Source: Mycobacterium shinjukuense (lineage in GTDB: Bacteria; Actinomycetota; Actinomycetes; Mycobacteriales; Mycobacteriaceae). Taken from it: DNA of 64,000 nt. The stretch spans positions 682,001 to 746,000 of the forward strand of contig NZ_AP022575.1 of NCBI RefSeq assembly GCF_010730055.1, read 5' to 3'. A program made the translations under genes and the position numbers. Every line of letters begins with the position of its first letter. Positions within the stretch are counted from its first letter, which is position 1. Shown one piece after another: positions 48,997-57,153 of the stretch. Below the pieces are notes generated by a model. That model did not search any database. It was given only the letters and a program-made list of their open reading frames with translations, and was not told the DNA's origin.

Positions 48997-50474
48997 CGGA
49001 CATCATCCGGTCCGACGCCGCGACGCTGGCCGCCAAGATCGCCGACGGGGAACTGTCGTCCACCGAGATCACCCAGGCCTGCCTGGACCAGATCGCGGCC
49101 ACCGACGAGAGGTACCACGCCTTCTTGCATGTGGCGGCCGACCAGGCGCTGGCGGCGGCGGCCACCGTTGATGCGGCGGTGGCCGCCGGCCAGCCCCTGC
49201 CCTCGGCCCTGGCCGGGGTGCCGCTGGCGCTCAAGGACGTGTTCACCACCATCGACATGCCCACCACCTGCGGGTCCAAGATCCTGCAGGGCTGGCGATC
49301 CCCCTACGACGCCACGCTGACCGTGCGGCTGCGCGCGGCCGGGATCCCGATCCTGGGCAAAACCAACATGGACGAGTTCGCGATGGGCTCGTCGACGGAG
49401 AATTCCGCCTACGGTCCCACCCGCAACCCGTGGGATCTCGACCGGGTCCCGGGCGGCTCGGGTGGCGGCAGCGCGGCGGCGTTGGCCGCGTTCCAGGCGC
49501 CGCTGGCCATCGGATCCGACACCGGGGGCTCCATCCGTCAACCGGCGGCGCTGACCGCGACCGTCGGCGTCAAACCCACCTACGGCACGGTGTCCCGCTA
49601 CGGCCTGGTGGCCTGCGCGTCGTCGCTGGATCAGGGCGGCCCGTGCGCGCGCACCGTGCTGGACACCGCGCTGCTGCACCGGGTGATCGCCGGGCACGAC
49701 CCGCGCGACTCCACGTCGATCGACGCCGAGGTGCCCGACGTGGTGGGCGCCGCCAGGGCCGGAGCGGCCGGGGATCTGCGCGGTGTGCGGGTCGGCGTGG
49801 TCAAGCAGCTGCGTGGTGAGGGCTGCCAGCCAGGGGTGCTGGCGTCGTTCGAGGGCGCCGTCGAGCGGTTGACCGCGCTGGGCGCGCGGGTCAGCGAGGT
49901 CGACTGCCCGCACTTCGACTACGCGCTGGCCGCCTACTACCTGATCCTGCCGTCGGAGGTGTCGAGCAACCTGGCGCGCTTCGACGCCATGCGCTACGGG
50001 CTGCGGGTCGGCGATGACGGCTCCCACAGCGCCGAGGAAGTCATGGCCCTGACCCGGGCCGCCGGCTTTGGGCCCGAGGTCAAGCGGCGCATCATGATCG
50101 GCACCTACGCGTTGTCGGCCGGCTACTACGACGCCTACTACAACCAGGCGCAGAAGGTGCGCACGCTGATCGCCCGCGACCTCGACGCGGCCTACCGGAC
50201 CGTGGACGTGCTGGTGTCGCCCGCGACCCCGACCACCGCGTTCCGGCTGGGCGAGAAGGTCGACGACCCGTTGGCGATGTATTTGTTCGACCTGTGCACG
50301 CTGCCGCTGAACCTGGCCGGCCACTGCGGCATGTCGGTGCCGTCGGGGCTGTCCCCGGACGACGGGTTGCCGGTCGGCCTGCAGATCATGGCCCCGGCGT
50401 TGGCCGACGACCGGCTCTACCGGGTGGGCGCGGCTTACGAGGCCGCCCGCGGCCCGCTGCCGTCGCCGATCTAA
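48993..50474 (+). CDS. gatA: Glutamyl-tRNA(Gln) amidotransferase subunit GatA
   Basis: GatA (493 residues) is the amidase that releases ammonia from glutamine. It has the amidase-signature catalytic triad: Lys81 in LALKDVF, the cis-Ser in GGSGGGSAAALAA near 155 and the nucleophile Ser in GSDTGGSIRQPA near 180. The glutamine-binding region and C-terminal TLPLNLAGHCGMSVPSG are also present. The GTG at 48993 overlaps the gatC stop by 4 bp, which gives coupled synthesis. It matches Rv3011c. Confidence 0.96.
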   Translation: MTDIIRSDAATLAAKIADGELSSTEITQACLDQIAATDERYHAFLHVAADQALAAAATVDAAVAAGQPLPSALAGVPLALKDVFTTIDMPTTCGSKILQGWRSPYDATLTVRLRAAGIPILGKTNMDEFAMGSSTENSAYGPTRNPWDLDRVPGGSGGGSAAALAAFQAPLAIGSDTGGSIRQPAALTATVGVKPTYGTVSRYGLVACASSLDQGGPCARTVLDTALLHRVIAGHDPRDSTSIDAEVPDVVGAARAGAAGDLRGVRVGVVKQLRGEGCQPGVLASFEGAVERLTALGARVSEVDCPHFDYALAAYYLILPSEVSSNLARFDAMRYGLRVGDDGSHSAEEVMALTRAAGFGPEVKRRIMIGTYALSAGYYDAYYNQAQKVRTLIARDLDAAYRTVDVLVSPATPTTAFRLGEKVDDPLAMYLFDLCTLPLNLAGHCGMSVPSGLSPDDGLPVGLQIMAPALADDRLYRVGAAYEAARGPLPSPI

Positions 50475-50493
50475 CGCGAGGCAAGATGAGAGC

Positions 50494-51525
50494 ATGCGGA
50501 TCGGAATTCTCACCGGAGGTGGTGACTGTCCCGGCCTCAACGCCGTCATCCGGGCAGTGGTGCGAACCTGCGACGCCCGGTACGGCTCGTCGGTGGTCGG
50601 ATTCCAGGACGGGTGGCGCGGGCTGCTGGAGAACCGGCGCATGCAACTGCGCAACGACGACCGCAACGACCGGCTGTTGGCCAAGGGCGGAACGATGCTG
50701 GGCACCGCCCGGGTGCACCCGGACAAGCTGCGGGCCGGTCTGCACCAGATCATGCAGACCCTCGACGACAACGGCATCGACGTGCTCATCCCGATCGGCG
50801 GTGAGGGCACGCTGACCGCCGCGCACTGGCTGTCGGAGGAGAACGTCCCGGTGGTCGGTGTGCCCAAGACCATCGACAACGACATCGACTGCACCGACGT
50901 GACTTTCGGCCACGACACCGCGCTGACGGTGGCCACCGAGGCCATCGACCGGTTGCACAGCACCGCCGAATCGCACCAACGGGTGATGCTGGTGGAGGTG
51001 ATGGGCCGGCACGCCGGCTGGATTGCGCTCAACGCCGGGCTGGCGTCCGGCGCTCACATGACGCTGATCCCCGAACAGCCCTTCGACGTCGAAGAGGTGT
51101 GCCGGCTGGTCAAACGGCGCTTCCAGCGTGGCGACTCGCACTTCATCTGCGTGGTGGCCGAGGGCGCCAAGCCGATTCCGGGGTCGATGCAGTTGCGCGA
51201 GGGCGGGCTTGACGAGTTCGGCCATGAGCGTTTTACCGGCGTGGCAGCGCAGCTGGGCGCCGAGGTGGAAAAGCGCATCAACAAGGACGTCCGGGTCACC
51301 GTGCTGGGCCACGTTCAGCGAGGGGGAACCCCGACGGCCTACGACCGGGTGCTGGCCACCCGGTTCGGGGTCAACGCCGCCGACGCCGCGCACGCAGGCG
51401 AGTACGGCCAGATGGTGTCGCTGCGTGGGCAGGACATCGGCCGGGTGCCGCTGGCCGACGCGGTGCGCCAACTCAAACTGGTGCCGCAGAGCCGCTACGA
51501 CGACGCCGCCGCCTTCTTCGGGTGA
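50494..51525 (+). CDS. pfkA: 6-phosphofructokinase PfkA
   Basis: PfkA (343 residues) phosphorylates fructose 6-phosphate in glycolysis. It starts MRIGILTGGGDCPGLN, with the nucleotide loop GGEGTLTAAHWL near residue 103; Gly rather than Asp after GGE points to ATP rather than pyrophosphate as donor. The catalytic PKTIDNDID is near 127 and the substrate motif EVMGRHAGWIA near 166. It lies between gatA and gatB, as in M. tuberculosis, without a functional link. CAAGAT lies 6 nt before the ATG. It matches Rv3010c. Confidence 0.95.
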   Translation: MRIGILTGGGDCPGLNAVIRAVVRTCDARYGSSVVGFQDGWRGLLENRRMQLRNDDRNDRLLAKGGTMLGTARVHPDKLRAGLHQIMQTLDDNGIDVLIPIGGEGTLTAAHWLSEENVPVVGVPKTIDNDIDCTDVTFGHDTALTVATEAIDRLHSTAESHQRVMLVEVMGRHAGWIALNAGLASGAHMTLIPEQPFDVEEVCRLVKRRFQRGDSHFICVVAEGAKPIPGSMQLREGGLDEFGHERFTGVAAQLGAEVEKRINKDVRVTVLGHVQRGGTPTAYDRVLATRFGVNAADAAHAGEYGQMVSLRGQDIGRVPLADAVRQLKLVPQSRYDDAAAFFG

Positions 51526-51541
51526 CCTGCGGTGCTCGAAC

Positions 51542-51547
51542 TAGGAT
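51542..51547 (+). promoter_or_regulatory. -10 hexamer TAGGAT, leaderless start of gatB
   Basis: TAGGAT ends 7 nt before the ATG at 51555. Confidence 0.5.
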
Positions 51548-51554
51548 CGGGCTC

Positions 51555-53075
51555 ATGACCGCTGCCGCCCGGGCTTCCGGGACCGACCTGCTGGATTACG
51601 ACGACGTCGTCGCACGCTTCGAGCCGGTGCTGGGCCTTGAGGTGCACGTGGAGCTGTCCACGGTGACCAAGATGTTCTGCGGTTGCACCACCAGATTCGG
51701 CGGCGAACCCAACACCCAGGTGTGCCCGGTGTGCCTGGGCCTGCCCGGTTCGCTGCCGGTGCTCAACGCGGCGGCCGTGGAGTCGGCGATCCGCATCGGA
51801 CTGGCGCTCAACTGTGAGATCGTGCCCTGGTGTCGCTTCGCCCGGAAGAACTACTTCTACCCGGACATGCCCAAGAACTACCAGATCTCGCAGTACGACG
51901 AGCCGATCGCCATCAACGGATACCTCGACGCGCCGCTGGAGGACGGCAGCACCTTTCGGGTGGAGATCGAGCGGGCGCACATGGAGGAAGACACCGGCAA
52001 GCTCACCCACATCGGCAGCGAGACGGGCCGCATCCACGGCGCAACGACCTCGCTGATCGACTACAACCGCGCCGGCGTACCGCTGATCGAGATCGTCACC
52101 AAACCGATCGTGGGCGCTGGCGCGCGGGCGCCGCAGATCGCCCGGGCCTATGTGACGGCCTTGCGAGACCTGTTGCGCGCATTGGATGTATCCGATGTCC
52201 GGATGGACCAGGGCTCGATGCGTTGCGATGCCAACGTGTCGCTAAGGCCAATCGGAACAACCGAATTCGGCACCCGAACGGAGACCAAGAACGTCAACTC
52301 GTTGAAAAGTGTCGAAGTCGCCGTCCGTTACGAAATGCAGCGTCAGGGTGCTATTTTGGTTGCCGGTGGCCGGATCACCCAGGAAACCAGGCACTTTCAC
52401 GAGGCCGGCTATACCAGCCCCGGTCGGGTGAAGGAGACCGCCCAGGACTACCGGTACTTCCCCGAGCCGGACCTGGAGCCCGTCGCGCCCAGCCGCGAAC
52501 TGGTCGAGCAACTGCGGCAGACGATTCCAGAGCTTCCGTGGTTGCGCCGCAAGAGAATTCAGCAGGAGTGGGGTGTTTCCGACGAGGTGATGCGAGACCT
52601 CGTCAACGCCGGGGCGGTCGAGTTGGTCAGCGCCACCGTCGAGCACGGCGCCGCGGCCGAGCAGGCGCGCGCCTGGTGGGGGAACTTCTTGGTTCAGAAG
52701 GCCAATGAAGCCGGGGTGCAACTCGACGAGTTGCCCATCACCCCCGCCCAGGTTGCCGCGGTGGTGGCATTGGTCGACGAGGGAAAGCTGTCCAACAAGC
52801 TGGCCCGCCAGGTTGTCGAAGGCGTGCTCGCCGGTGAGGGTGAGCCCGAGCAGGTGATGACCGCACGTGGCTTGGCGCTGGTCCGCGACGATGCGTTGAC
52901 CCGGGCCGCGGTAGACGACGCCCTGGCCGCCAATCCCGATGTGGCGGAAAAGATTCGCGGAGGCAAGGTGGCGGCCGCGGGCGCGATCGTGGGCGCGGTG
53001 ATGAAGGCGACCGGCGGGCAGGCTGACGCTGCCCGGGTGCGCGAACTCGTGCTGGCGGCTTGCGGGCAGGGCTAG
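51555..53075 (+). CDS. gatB: Asp/Glu-tRNA amidotransferase subunit GatB
   Basis: GatB (506 residues) activates the tRNA-bound Glu or Asp with ATP and accepts ammonia from GatA. The cradle domain starts EPVLGLEVHVEL, with zinc-binding CGC and CPVC motifs (FCGCTTRF, TQVCPVCLGLPGS) near residues 42-60. The motif YFYPDMPKNYQISQYD near 100 and RAGVPLIEIVT near 175 are invariant in the family. The C-terminal helical and YqeY-like tail (VAAAGAIVGAVMKATGGQAD) binds tRNA. The ATG at 51555 has a leaderless-type -10; an upstream in-frame start at 51522 overlaps pfkA. It matches Rv3009c. Confidence 0.96.
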   Translation: MTAAARASGTDLLDYDDVVARFEPVLGLEVHVELSTVTKMFCGCTTRFGGEPNTQVCPVCLGLPGSLPVLNAAAVESAIRIGLALNCEIVPWCRFARKNYFYPDMPKNYQISQYDEPIAINGYLDAPLEDGSTFRVEIERAHMEEDTGKLTHIGSETGRIHGATTSLIDYNRAGVPLIEIVTKPIVGAGARAPQIARAYVTALRDLLRALDVSDVRMDQGSMRCDANVSLRPIGTTEFGTRTETKNVNSLKSVEVAVRYEMQRQGAILVAGGRITQETRHFHEAGYTSPGRVKETAQDYRYFPEPDLEPVAPSRELVEQLRQTIPELPWLRRKRIQQEWGVSDEVMRDLVNAGAVELVSATVEHGAAAEQARAWWGNFLVQKANEAGVQLDELPITPAQVAAVVALVDEGKLSNKLARQVVEGVLAGEGEPEQVMTARGLALVRDDALTRAAVDDALAANPDVAEKIRGGKVAAAGAIVGAVMKATGGQADAARVRELVLAACGQG

Positions 53076-53160
53076 CCGGCGCCCCGACACCTCCCGGATC
53101 TGGCCGACTGATCGCCCGGAAGGGCTGTCAGAAGACGTCGTACCGATTCATGATGGTGGT

Positions 53161-53724
53161 GTGATCGAGGAATCGTTCGACGATCTGATGGCGATGCTGG
53201 ACTACCCGGTGCTCGTGGTGACCACGCAGGCCGATGGTCACCCGGCGGGTTGTCTGGTCAGTTTCGCCACCCAGACGAGCGTGCAGCCGCCAAGTTTTAT
53301 GGTCGGTATGCCCGTAGGAGACCACACCGCCGAGGTGGCGAGCCGGTCCAATCACCTGGTGGTGCACGTGCTGGCGCGGCGCCAGCGCGCTCTGGCCGAA
53401 CTGTTCGGCCGCCAGGCGGGGGATCAGATTAACCAATTCGAGCGCTGCGCGTGGCGCGCCGGTCCCTATGGGATGCCGATTCTCGATGATGCGGTCGCGT
53501 GGTTCGTCGGCAGGACGGCGAGTCGAAGCCAGGTCGGGGATCACGTGGCCTACCTGCTGGAGCCCGTCGCCGTCTGGGCTCCCGACTGCTCCGAAGAACT
53601 GCTGTACCTGTCCGATCTCGACGACCTCGATCCCGGACACGAGCCGCCACAGCGGGTTGCCCTCTATGAACCGGGTGAGGCGTCGCGCCGTTACGGCCTA
53701 AGGTTCACCCTCGACGTGCCCTAG
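53161..53724 (+). CDS. Flavin reductase-like FMN-binding protein (Rv3007c-like)
   Basis: This 187-residue protein resembles the flavin_reductase/HpaC-like split-barrel domain: VLVVTTQADGHPAGCLVSFATQTSVQPPSFMVGM (a region that binds FMN) near residues 17-50, followed by NHLVVHVLARRQRALAELFG. The motif is also seen in reductase components of two-component monooxygenases. The start is a GTG; CATGAT lies 6 nt upstream. It follows gatB on the same strand after an 85-bp gap and is convergent with lppZ. The physiological partner is unknown. Confidence 0.78.
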   Translation: MIEESFDDLMAMLDYPVLVVTTQADGHPAGCLVSFATQTSVQPPSFMVGMPVGDHTAEVASRSNHLVVHVLARRQRALAELFGRQAGDQINQFERCAWRAGPYGMPILDDAVAWFVGRTASRSQVGDHVAYLLEPVAVWAPDCSEELLYLSDLDDLDPGHEPPQRVALYEPGEASRRYGLRFTLDVP

Positions 53725-53851
53725 CCGTAACCAGCCGGCGACTGCTGACCCGCAATTACGCGGCGTCCTAGCCGTCACACCTACACCGGCGAGCGGCCAT
53801 GACATCCCTGGCCCCAACCCAGCACCCGCCCGACGTCCGGGCCCCGGACCG

Positions 53852-54973
53852 CTACGTCTTGTCGTCGTTGTTGCGCGGGAAGCCGCCGCCCTGCGGGAAC
53901 AACGGGAACACCACGTCGTCCAGCTTCTCGGCGTCACCGGCGGTCTTGTTGACCGTGGCGCCCCAGACGTTGCCGTCCGGCGACATCCGCAACGCCCAGG
54001 CGTGCGCATGGGTGTCCTTGCGGACGACGTCGGGTTCACCGGTGACCGCGCCGGTCGACGGCGCCAGCCGGACCGCCACCGTCAACTTGGTGTTGATCAA
54101 GTTCACCAGCACGGTGCCGTCCATGGCCGCGCACCCGGCCACCCCGGGCTTGTCCGGCCAGGTCCACACCGTGGAGACCTCCGATTTCTTGGTGATGCGC
54201 TGCAACCGGTCCGCGGTGGGAGTCCGGTCGGCCACATACAGCGAGCCGTCGATGGGGTCGATGCACAGCCCGCCACCGGACCCCACGCCGGTTAGCGCCG
54301 TCGTCGGCGGCGCCTGCCCGATGGTGGTGGGCTGCTCGATCCGTAGCACCTTGCCGGCTAACGATCTGGGATCGGCGGCCAACGCCGGGTCACCCGCATC
54401 ACCGGTCAGCACGACCAGCGTGGTGGGGCTGGTGAAGATCAACGCTCCGGTGTTGCCGGTGGCGCCCTTGGGGATTCCGGTCAGGATGTCCTTGGGGACG
54501 TCGCCTTCGGCGATGCGGATGACCCGGTTGTCGGTGGGCGTGCTGATGTAGGCGTACATCAGCCGGTCCTGCGAGTAGGTGGGCGACAAGACGATATCCA
54601 TCAGACCGCCGTCACCGCTCGGGTCGACCGGGATGACCATCTTCACCTTTGGCTCCGCGCTGATGGAGATCGCCTTGACGACGCCGGTGGTGCGCTCGGC
54701 GACCAATGCCGTTTTGCTGTCGATGCCCATGATGAGGCCGCTGGTGCTCTCCAAGCAGCCCTGCATCACCCCCGGCGCCGGACATGCCTTGGGGAAGGGG
54801 GTCGGCGGCAGGGGCGGTGGCGGGGGCGGCGTCGAGCTGGGCAGCGGCCGCAGCTCGGGGTTGGTGGTAAAGGGCTGTGACTGGGCGTCGTTGAACCGTG
54901 CGCAGCCGCTCGACGCCAGCACGACCGCACACAACGCGGCGAGCCCGCATCGCAGCGACCGTCGTATCCGCAT
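53852..54973 (-). CDS. lppZ: Lipoprotein LppZ, beta-propeller (GSDH-like)
   Basis: This 373-residue lipoprotein has the lipobox ASSGC near residue 24 and a Pro-rich linker (STPPPPPPLPPTPFPKACP) leading to a beta-propeller. The repeats, GLIMGIDSKTALVAERTTG, IPVDPSGDGGLMDIVLSPTY and LAGKVLRIEQP, resemble soluble glucose/sorbosone dehydrogenases (GSDH). PQQ-binding residues cannot be confirmed. It is anchored to the outer face of the membrane; the ligand is unknown. TAGCCT lies 7 nt before the ATG. It is divergent from the DoxX gene. It matches Rv3006. Confidence 0.88.
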   Translation of the reverse strand: MRIRRSLRCGLAALCAVVLASSGCARFNDAQSQPFTTNPELRPLPSSTPPPPPPLPPTPFPKACPAPGVMQGCLESTSGLIMGIDSKTALVAERTTGVVKAISISAEPKVKMVIPVDPSGDGGLMDIVLSPTYSQDRLMYAYISTPTDNRVIRIAEGDVPKDILTGIPKGATGNTGALIFTSPTTLVVLTGDAGDPALAADPRSLAGKVLRIEQPTTIGQAPPTTALTGVGSGGGLCIDPIDGSLYVADRTPTADRLQRITKKSEVSTVWTWPDKPGVAGCAAMDGTVLVNLINTKLTVAVRLAPSTGAVTGEPDVVRKDTHAHAWALRMSPDGNVWGATVNKTAGDAEKLDDVVFPLFPQGGGFPRNNDDKT

Positions 54974-54980
54974 GACCGAC

Positions 54981-54986
54981 AGGCTA
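54981..54986 (-). promoter_or_regulatory. -10 hexamer TAGCCT, leaderless start of lppZ
   Basis: On the minus strand TAGCCT ends 7 nt before the ATG at 54973. Confidence 0.5.
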
Positions 54987-55192
54987 CGGACCCTGCGGGC
55001 ACCGCCGCCACCTGCCCCGCGCGGGGCCCGACGGCGAGTCCCGTGTCAGGTACCGCGGCAAAGCCCCGGTGTGGTGCTATCCGGTTGCTATCCGGCGCAA
55101 TTTCGGCCGTATGGTGGGCCGGTGGCCGACGAAAATGCGGATTTATCGGGCCACAGCGCCGCTCAAATCCCCAATTCAGGGCCAAATGCCCT

Positions 55193-55198
55193 TACCCT
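55193..55198 (+). promoter_or_regulatory. -10 hexamer TACCCT, leaderless start of the DoxX gene
   Basis: TACCCT ends 7 nt before the GTG at 55206 and supports this start over the long upstream extension of the frame. Confidence 0.5.
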
Positions 55199-55205
55199 GG
55201 CACGC

Positions 55206-56048
55206 GTGACCAGTTCGAATGACTCACCTTGGCAGCGGCCCGACGATTCCCCCGGGCCAACTCCGGGACGCACCGTCTCAGCAAGCCTGGTCGACCCCGA
55301 AGACGACTTGACCCCCGCCCGGTATTCGGGCGACTTTGCAAACACCGGGACCACCAGCATCATTCCGCCCTACGACCCGGCCAACTCCGGTGTCGTGGGG
55401 TATCACCCGATCGACGCGCAGGAGCCGTTGCCCTACGTCCAGCCACAGCAACCCGGGCGGCAGATCTCGGCTGTGCCCGCCGCGATCGATATCGACGGGG
55501 ACGACGAACGGGTACGCGCCGCCGGTCGGCGCGGCACGCAGAATCTGGGCCTGCTGATCCTGCGGGTCGGGCTGGGCGCGGTGCTGATCGCGCACGGGCT
55601 GCAGAAGCTGTTCGGCTGGTGGGGCGGCTCTGGGGTGGTCGGATTCCAGCACTCGCTGTCCGACGTCGGCTATCAGCACGCCGACGTCTTGGCGTATGTG
55701 GGTGCCGGTGGTGAGATCGTCGCGGGAGTGCTGTTGGTGCTGGGCCTGTTCACCCCGCTGGCCGCGGCGGGCGCGCTGGCCTTTCTGATCAATGGTTTGC
55801 TCGCCACCGTCTCAGCGCGGCCGCATGCGCACTTCACCTACTTCATGCCCGACGGGCACGAGTACCAGATCACCCTGGTGGTCATGGCCGTGGCCATCAT
55901 CTTGAGCGGTCCCGGCCGGTACGGGCTGGACGCCGGCCGGGGCTGGGCCCATCGGCCCTTCATCGGGTCATTCGTCGCGCTGCTCATCGGCGTCGCCGCC
56001 GGCATCGCGGTGTGGGTGCTGCTCAACGGCGTTAATCCGCTGGCCTAA
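55206..56048 (+). CDS. DoxX-family membrane protein (Rv3005c-like)
   Basis: This 280-residue protein has a disordered, acidic/Pro-rich cytoplasmic N-terminus of about 110 residues and then four membrane helices of a DoxX domain, from LGLLILRVGLGAVLIAHGLQ through GAGGEIVAGVLLVLGLFTPL to the last helix near the C-terminus. In M. tuberculosis the orthologue belongs to the membrane-associated oxidoreductase complex with SodA and SseA, which protects against oxidative stress. The GTG at 55206 is chosen from the -10 signal and the expected length. Eight copies of a 56-bp repeat begin 2 bp after the stop. Confidence 0.85.
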   Translation: MTSSNDSPWQRPDDSPGPTPGRTVSASLVDPEDDLTPARYSGDFANTGTTSIIPPYDPANSGVVGYHPIDAQEPLPYVQPQQPGRQISAVPAAIDIDGDDERVRAAGRRGTQNLGLLILRVGLGAVLIAHGLQKLFGWWGGSGVVGFQHSLSDVGYQHADVLAYVGAGGEIVAGVLLVLGLFTPLAAAGALAFLINGLLATVSARPHAHFTYFMPDGHEYQITLVVMAVAIILSGPGRYGLDAGRGWAHRPFIGSFVALLIGVAAGIAVWVLLNGVNPLA

Positions 56049-56050
56049 AC

Positions 56051-56496
56051 CACTGGGTCCAATGGTGGCGACCCGCAGCGCCCGGCTACGCCGCGCTTGC
56101 GATCGCCACTAGGTCCAATGGTGGCGACGCAGCGCCCGGCTACGCCGCGCTTGCGATCGCCACTGGGTCCAATGGTGGCGACCCGCAGCGCCCGGCTACG
56201 CCGCGCTTGCGATCGCCACTGGGTCCAATGGTGGCGACCCGCAGCGCCCGGCTACGCCGCGCTTGCGATCGCCACTGGGTCCAATGGTGGCGACCCGCAG
56301 CGCCCGGCTACGCCGCGCTTGCGATCGCCACTGGGTCCAATGGTGGCGACCCGCAGCGCCCGGCTACGCCGCGCTTGCGATCGCCACTGGGTCCAATGGT
56401 GGCGACCCGCAGCGCCCGGCTACGCCGCGCTTGCGATCGCCACTGGGTCCAATGGTGGCGACCCGCAGCGCCCGGCTACGCCGCGCTTGCGATCGC
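56051..56496 (+). repeat. Minisatellite: eight tandem copies of a 56-bp unit
   Basis: Units start (CACT) at 56051, 56107, 56161, 56217, 56273, 56329, 56385 and 56441. Seven are 56 bp and apparently identical; the second is 54 bp, with one substitution and a 2-bp deletion. Each unit contains the inverted repeat GTGGCGA ... TCGCCAC around near-matching inner arms CGCAGCGC and GCGCTTGCG, so each copy can fold into a hairpin. It fills the space between the DoxX gene and cfp6, which converge on it. The unit length is not a multiple of 3, so frames running through it are artefacts. It is MIRU/VNTR-like and may vary between strains. Confidence 0.95.
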
Positions 56497-56498
56497 CA

Positions 56499-56885
56499 CT
56501 AGCGGTAGGGGTTGGGAACCCGCCCCGAGCTGGCTTTGGTCAGCTGCGGCAGCGTCGCGAAGGTCACCGCGGGCAATCGCAGCTCGGCGCCGTTCTTCAG
56601 CCGTGCGCGCGCCCAGGAGCCTCGGTGGAAGCGCAGCCCGTCGATGTCGTCCCAGCGCACCGTCTGGCTACCCACCAGCGTCCGCACGGTCACTCCCCGC
56701 CCGTCGGCGACGGTGCGCAGCCGGACGATCAACGCGGACAACACGATCGGAACGATCAGCAGCGGGGCGGTCACCGGCCAGGTCAGCACCGGCACCAGCA
56801 GGCCCAGGGTCAAGAACCCGACAGCCAAGTGCGCCATCGGCGACACCTTGATCACCACCGGCGGTGCCGGCGATTCGGTAGCCAC
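56499..56885 (-). CDS. cfp6: Cfp6, membrane-anchored PH-domain protein
   Basis: This protein of up to 128 residues has two membrane helices near the N-terminus (LAVGFLTLGLLVPVLTWPV and APLLIVPIVLSALIV), followed by a bacterial PH-type domain with GVTVRTLVGSQTVRWDDIDG and LRFHRGSWARARLKNGAELR. M. tuberculosis Cfp6 (Rv3004) is known as a low-molecular-weight culture-filtrate antigen. The GTG at 56885 adds 16 residues to the 112-residue form that starts at the ATG 56837; the latter has AAGGTG upstream. The stop lies 2 bp after the last minisatellite unit, and the minus strand of the repeats follows it. Confidence 0.82.
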   Translation of the reverse strand: MATESPAPPVVIKVSPMAHLAVGFLTLGLLVPVLTWPVTAPLLIVPIVLSALIVRLRTVADGRGVTVRTLVGSQTVRWDDIDGLRFHRGSWARARLKNGAELRLPAVTFATLPQLTKASSGRVPNPYR

Positions 56886-56950
56886 CCGAGCATCATGTCA
56901 CCGGGCGAGCCGCCCGGGCCCCGGATTTGACTGCTGAGCTGTGCGAAGGC

Positions 56951-56956
56951 TACCGT
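56951..56956 (+). promoter_or_regulatory. -10 hexamer TACCGT of the ilvBNC promoter
   Basis: TACCGT ends 8 nt before the leader-peptide ATG at 56965, so the leader would be translated from the very 5' end of the mRNA. Confidence 0.45.
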
Positions 56957-56964
56957 CGGACGCT

Positions 56965-57036
56965 ATGGACAACGCCGGAAGGCCCGGAATGCTCCCCGGA
57001 ATGCTCGTAGTAATCGGTAGGCGCGTTGGTGCCTGA
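56965..57036 (+). CDS. Leader peptide of ilvBNC (attenuator), 23 aa
   Basis: A 23-codon frame begins with ATG at 56965 (or 56989, with GGAAGG upstream) and ends at the TGA 57034-57036. Its last third is MLVVIGRRVGA, with the run Leu-Val-Val-Ile at 57004-57015, the products of the downstream enzymes. The stop codon lies in the loop of a strong hairpin, and a terminator-like hairpin with a run of U follows. C. glutamicum ilvBNC has a similar leader peptide with a branched-chain run, so control by ribosome-mediated attenuation is likely. Expression of the peptide is inferred. Confidence 0.65.
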   Translation: MDNAGRPGMLPGMLVVIGRRVGA

Positions 57037-57096
57037 CTAGCCCGATCGAGCACCAACGCGACCCTCGTGCAGCAGCTGAGCTGACGGGGGTTTTTT
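57022..57096 (+). terminator. Attenuator hairpins upstream of ilvB1
   Basis: Hairpin 1 has 11-bp perfect arms at 57022-57032 (CGCGTTGGTGC) and 57050-57060 (GCACCAACGCG). The left arm overlaps the end of the leader peptide frame. Hairpin 2, about 57061-57090, pairs ACCCTCG with CGGGGGT and CAGC-tga-GCTG inside, followed by six T (57091-57096), the only convincing U-tract terminator in the window. A ribosome at the leader stop would cover the left arm of hairpin 1. Which structure is the antiterminator cannot be settled by eye. Confidence 0.65.
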
Positions 57097-57153
57097 CTTG
57101 CCCACCGACGAGACTTCCCGGGACTTCCACCGCACTAGAGAACGAAGAGGACA

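Noticed and set aside
54579..55205. Upstream extension of the DoxX frame
   Set aside because: It is antisense to lppZ, and the leaderless -10 and family length fix the start at 55206.
56051..56496. CRISPR array
   Set aside because: Units are directly tandem with no unique spacers, and no cas genes are nearby.
56097..56930. Repetitive protein frames through the minisatellite
   Set aside because: The unit is 56 bp, so the frame rotates in each copy. No ribosome-binding site, conserved protein or codon bias is seen, and the frame runs antisense to cfp6.
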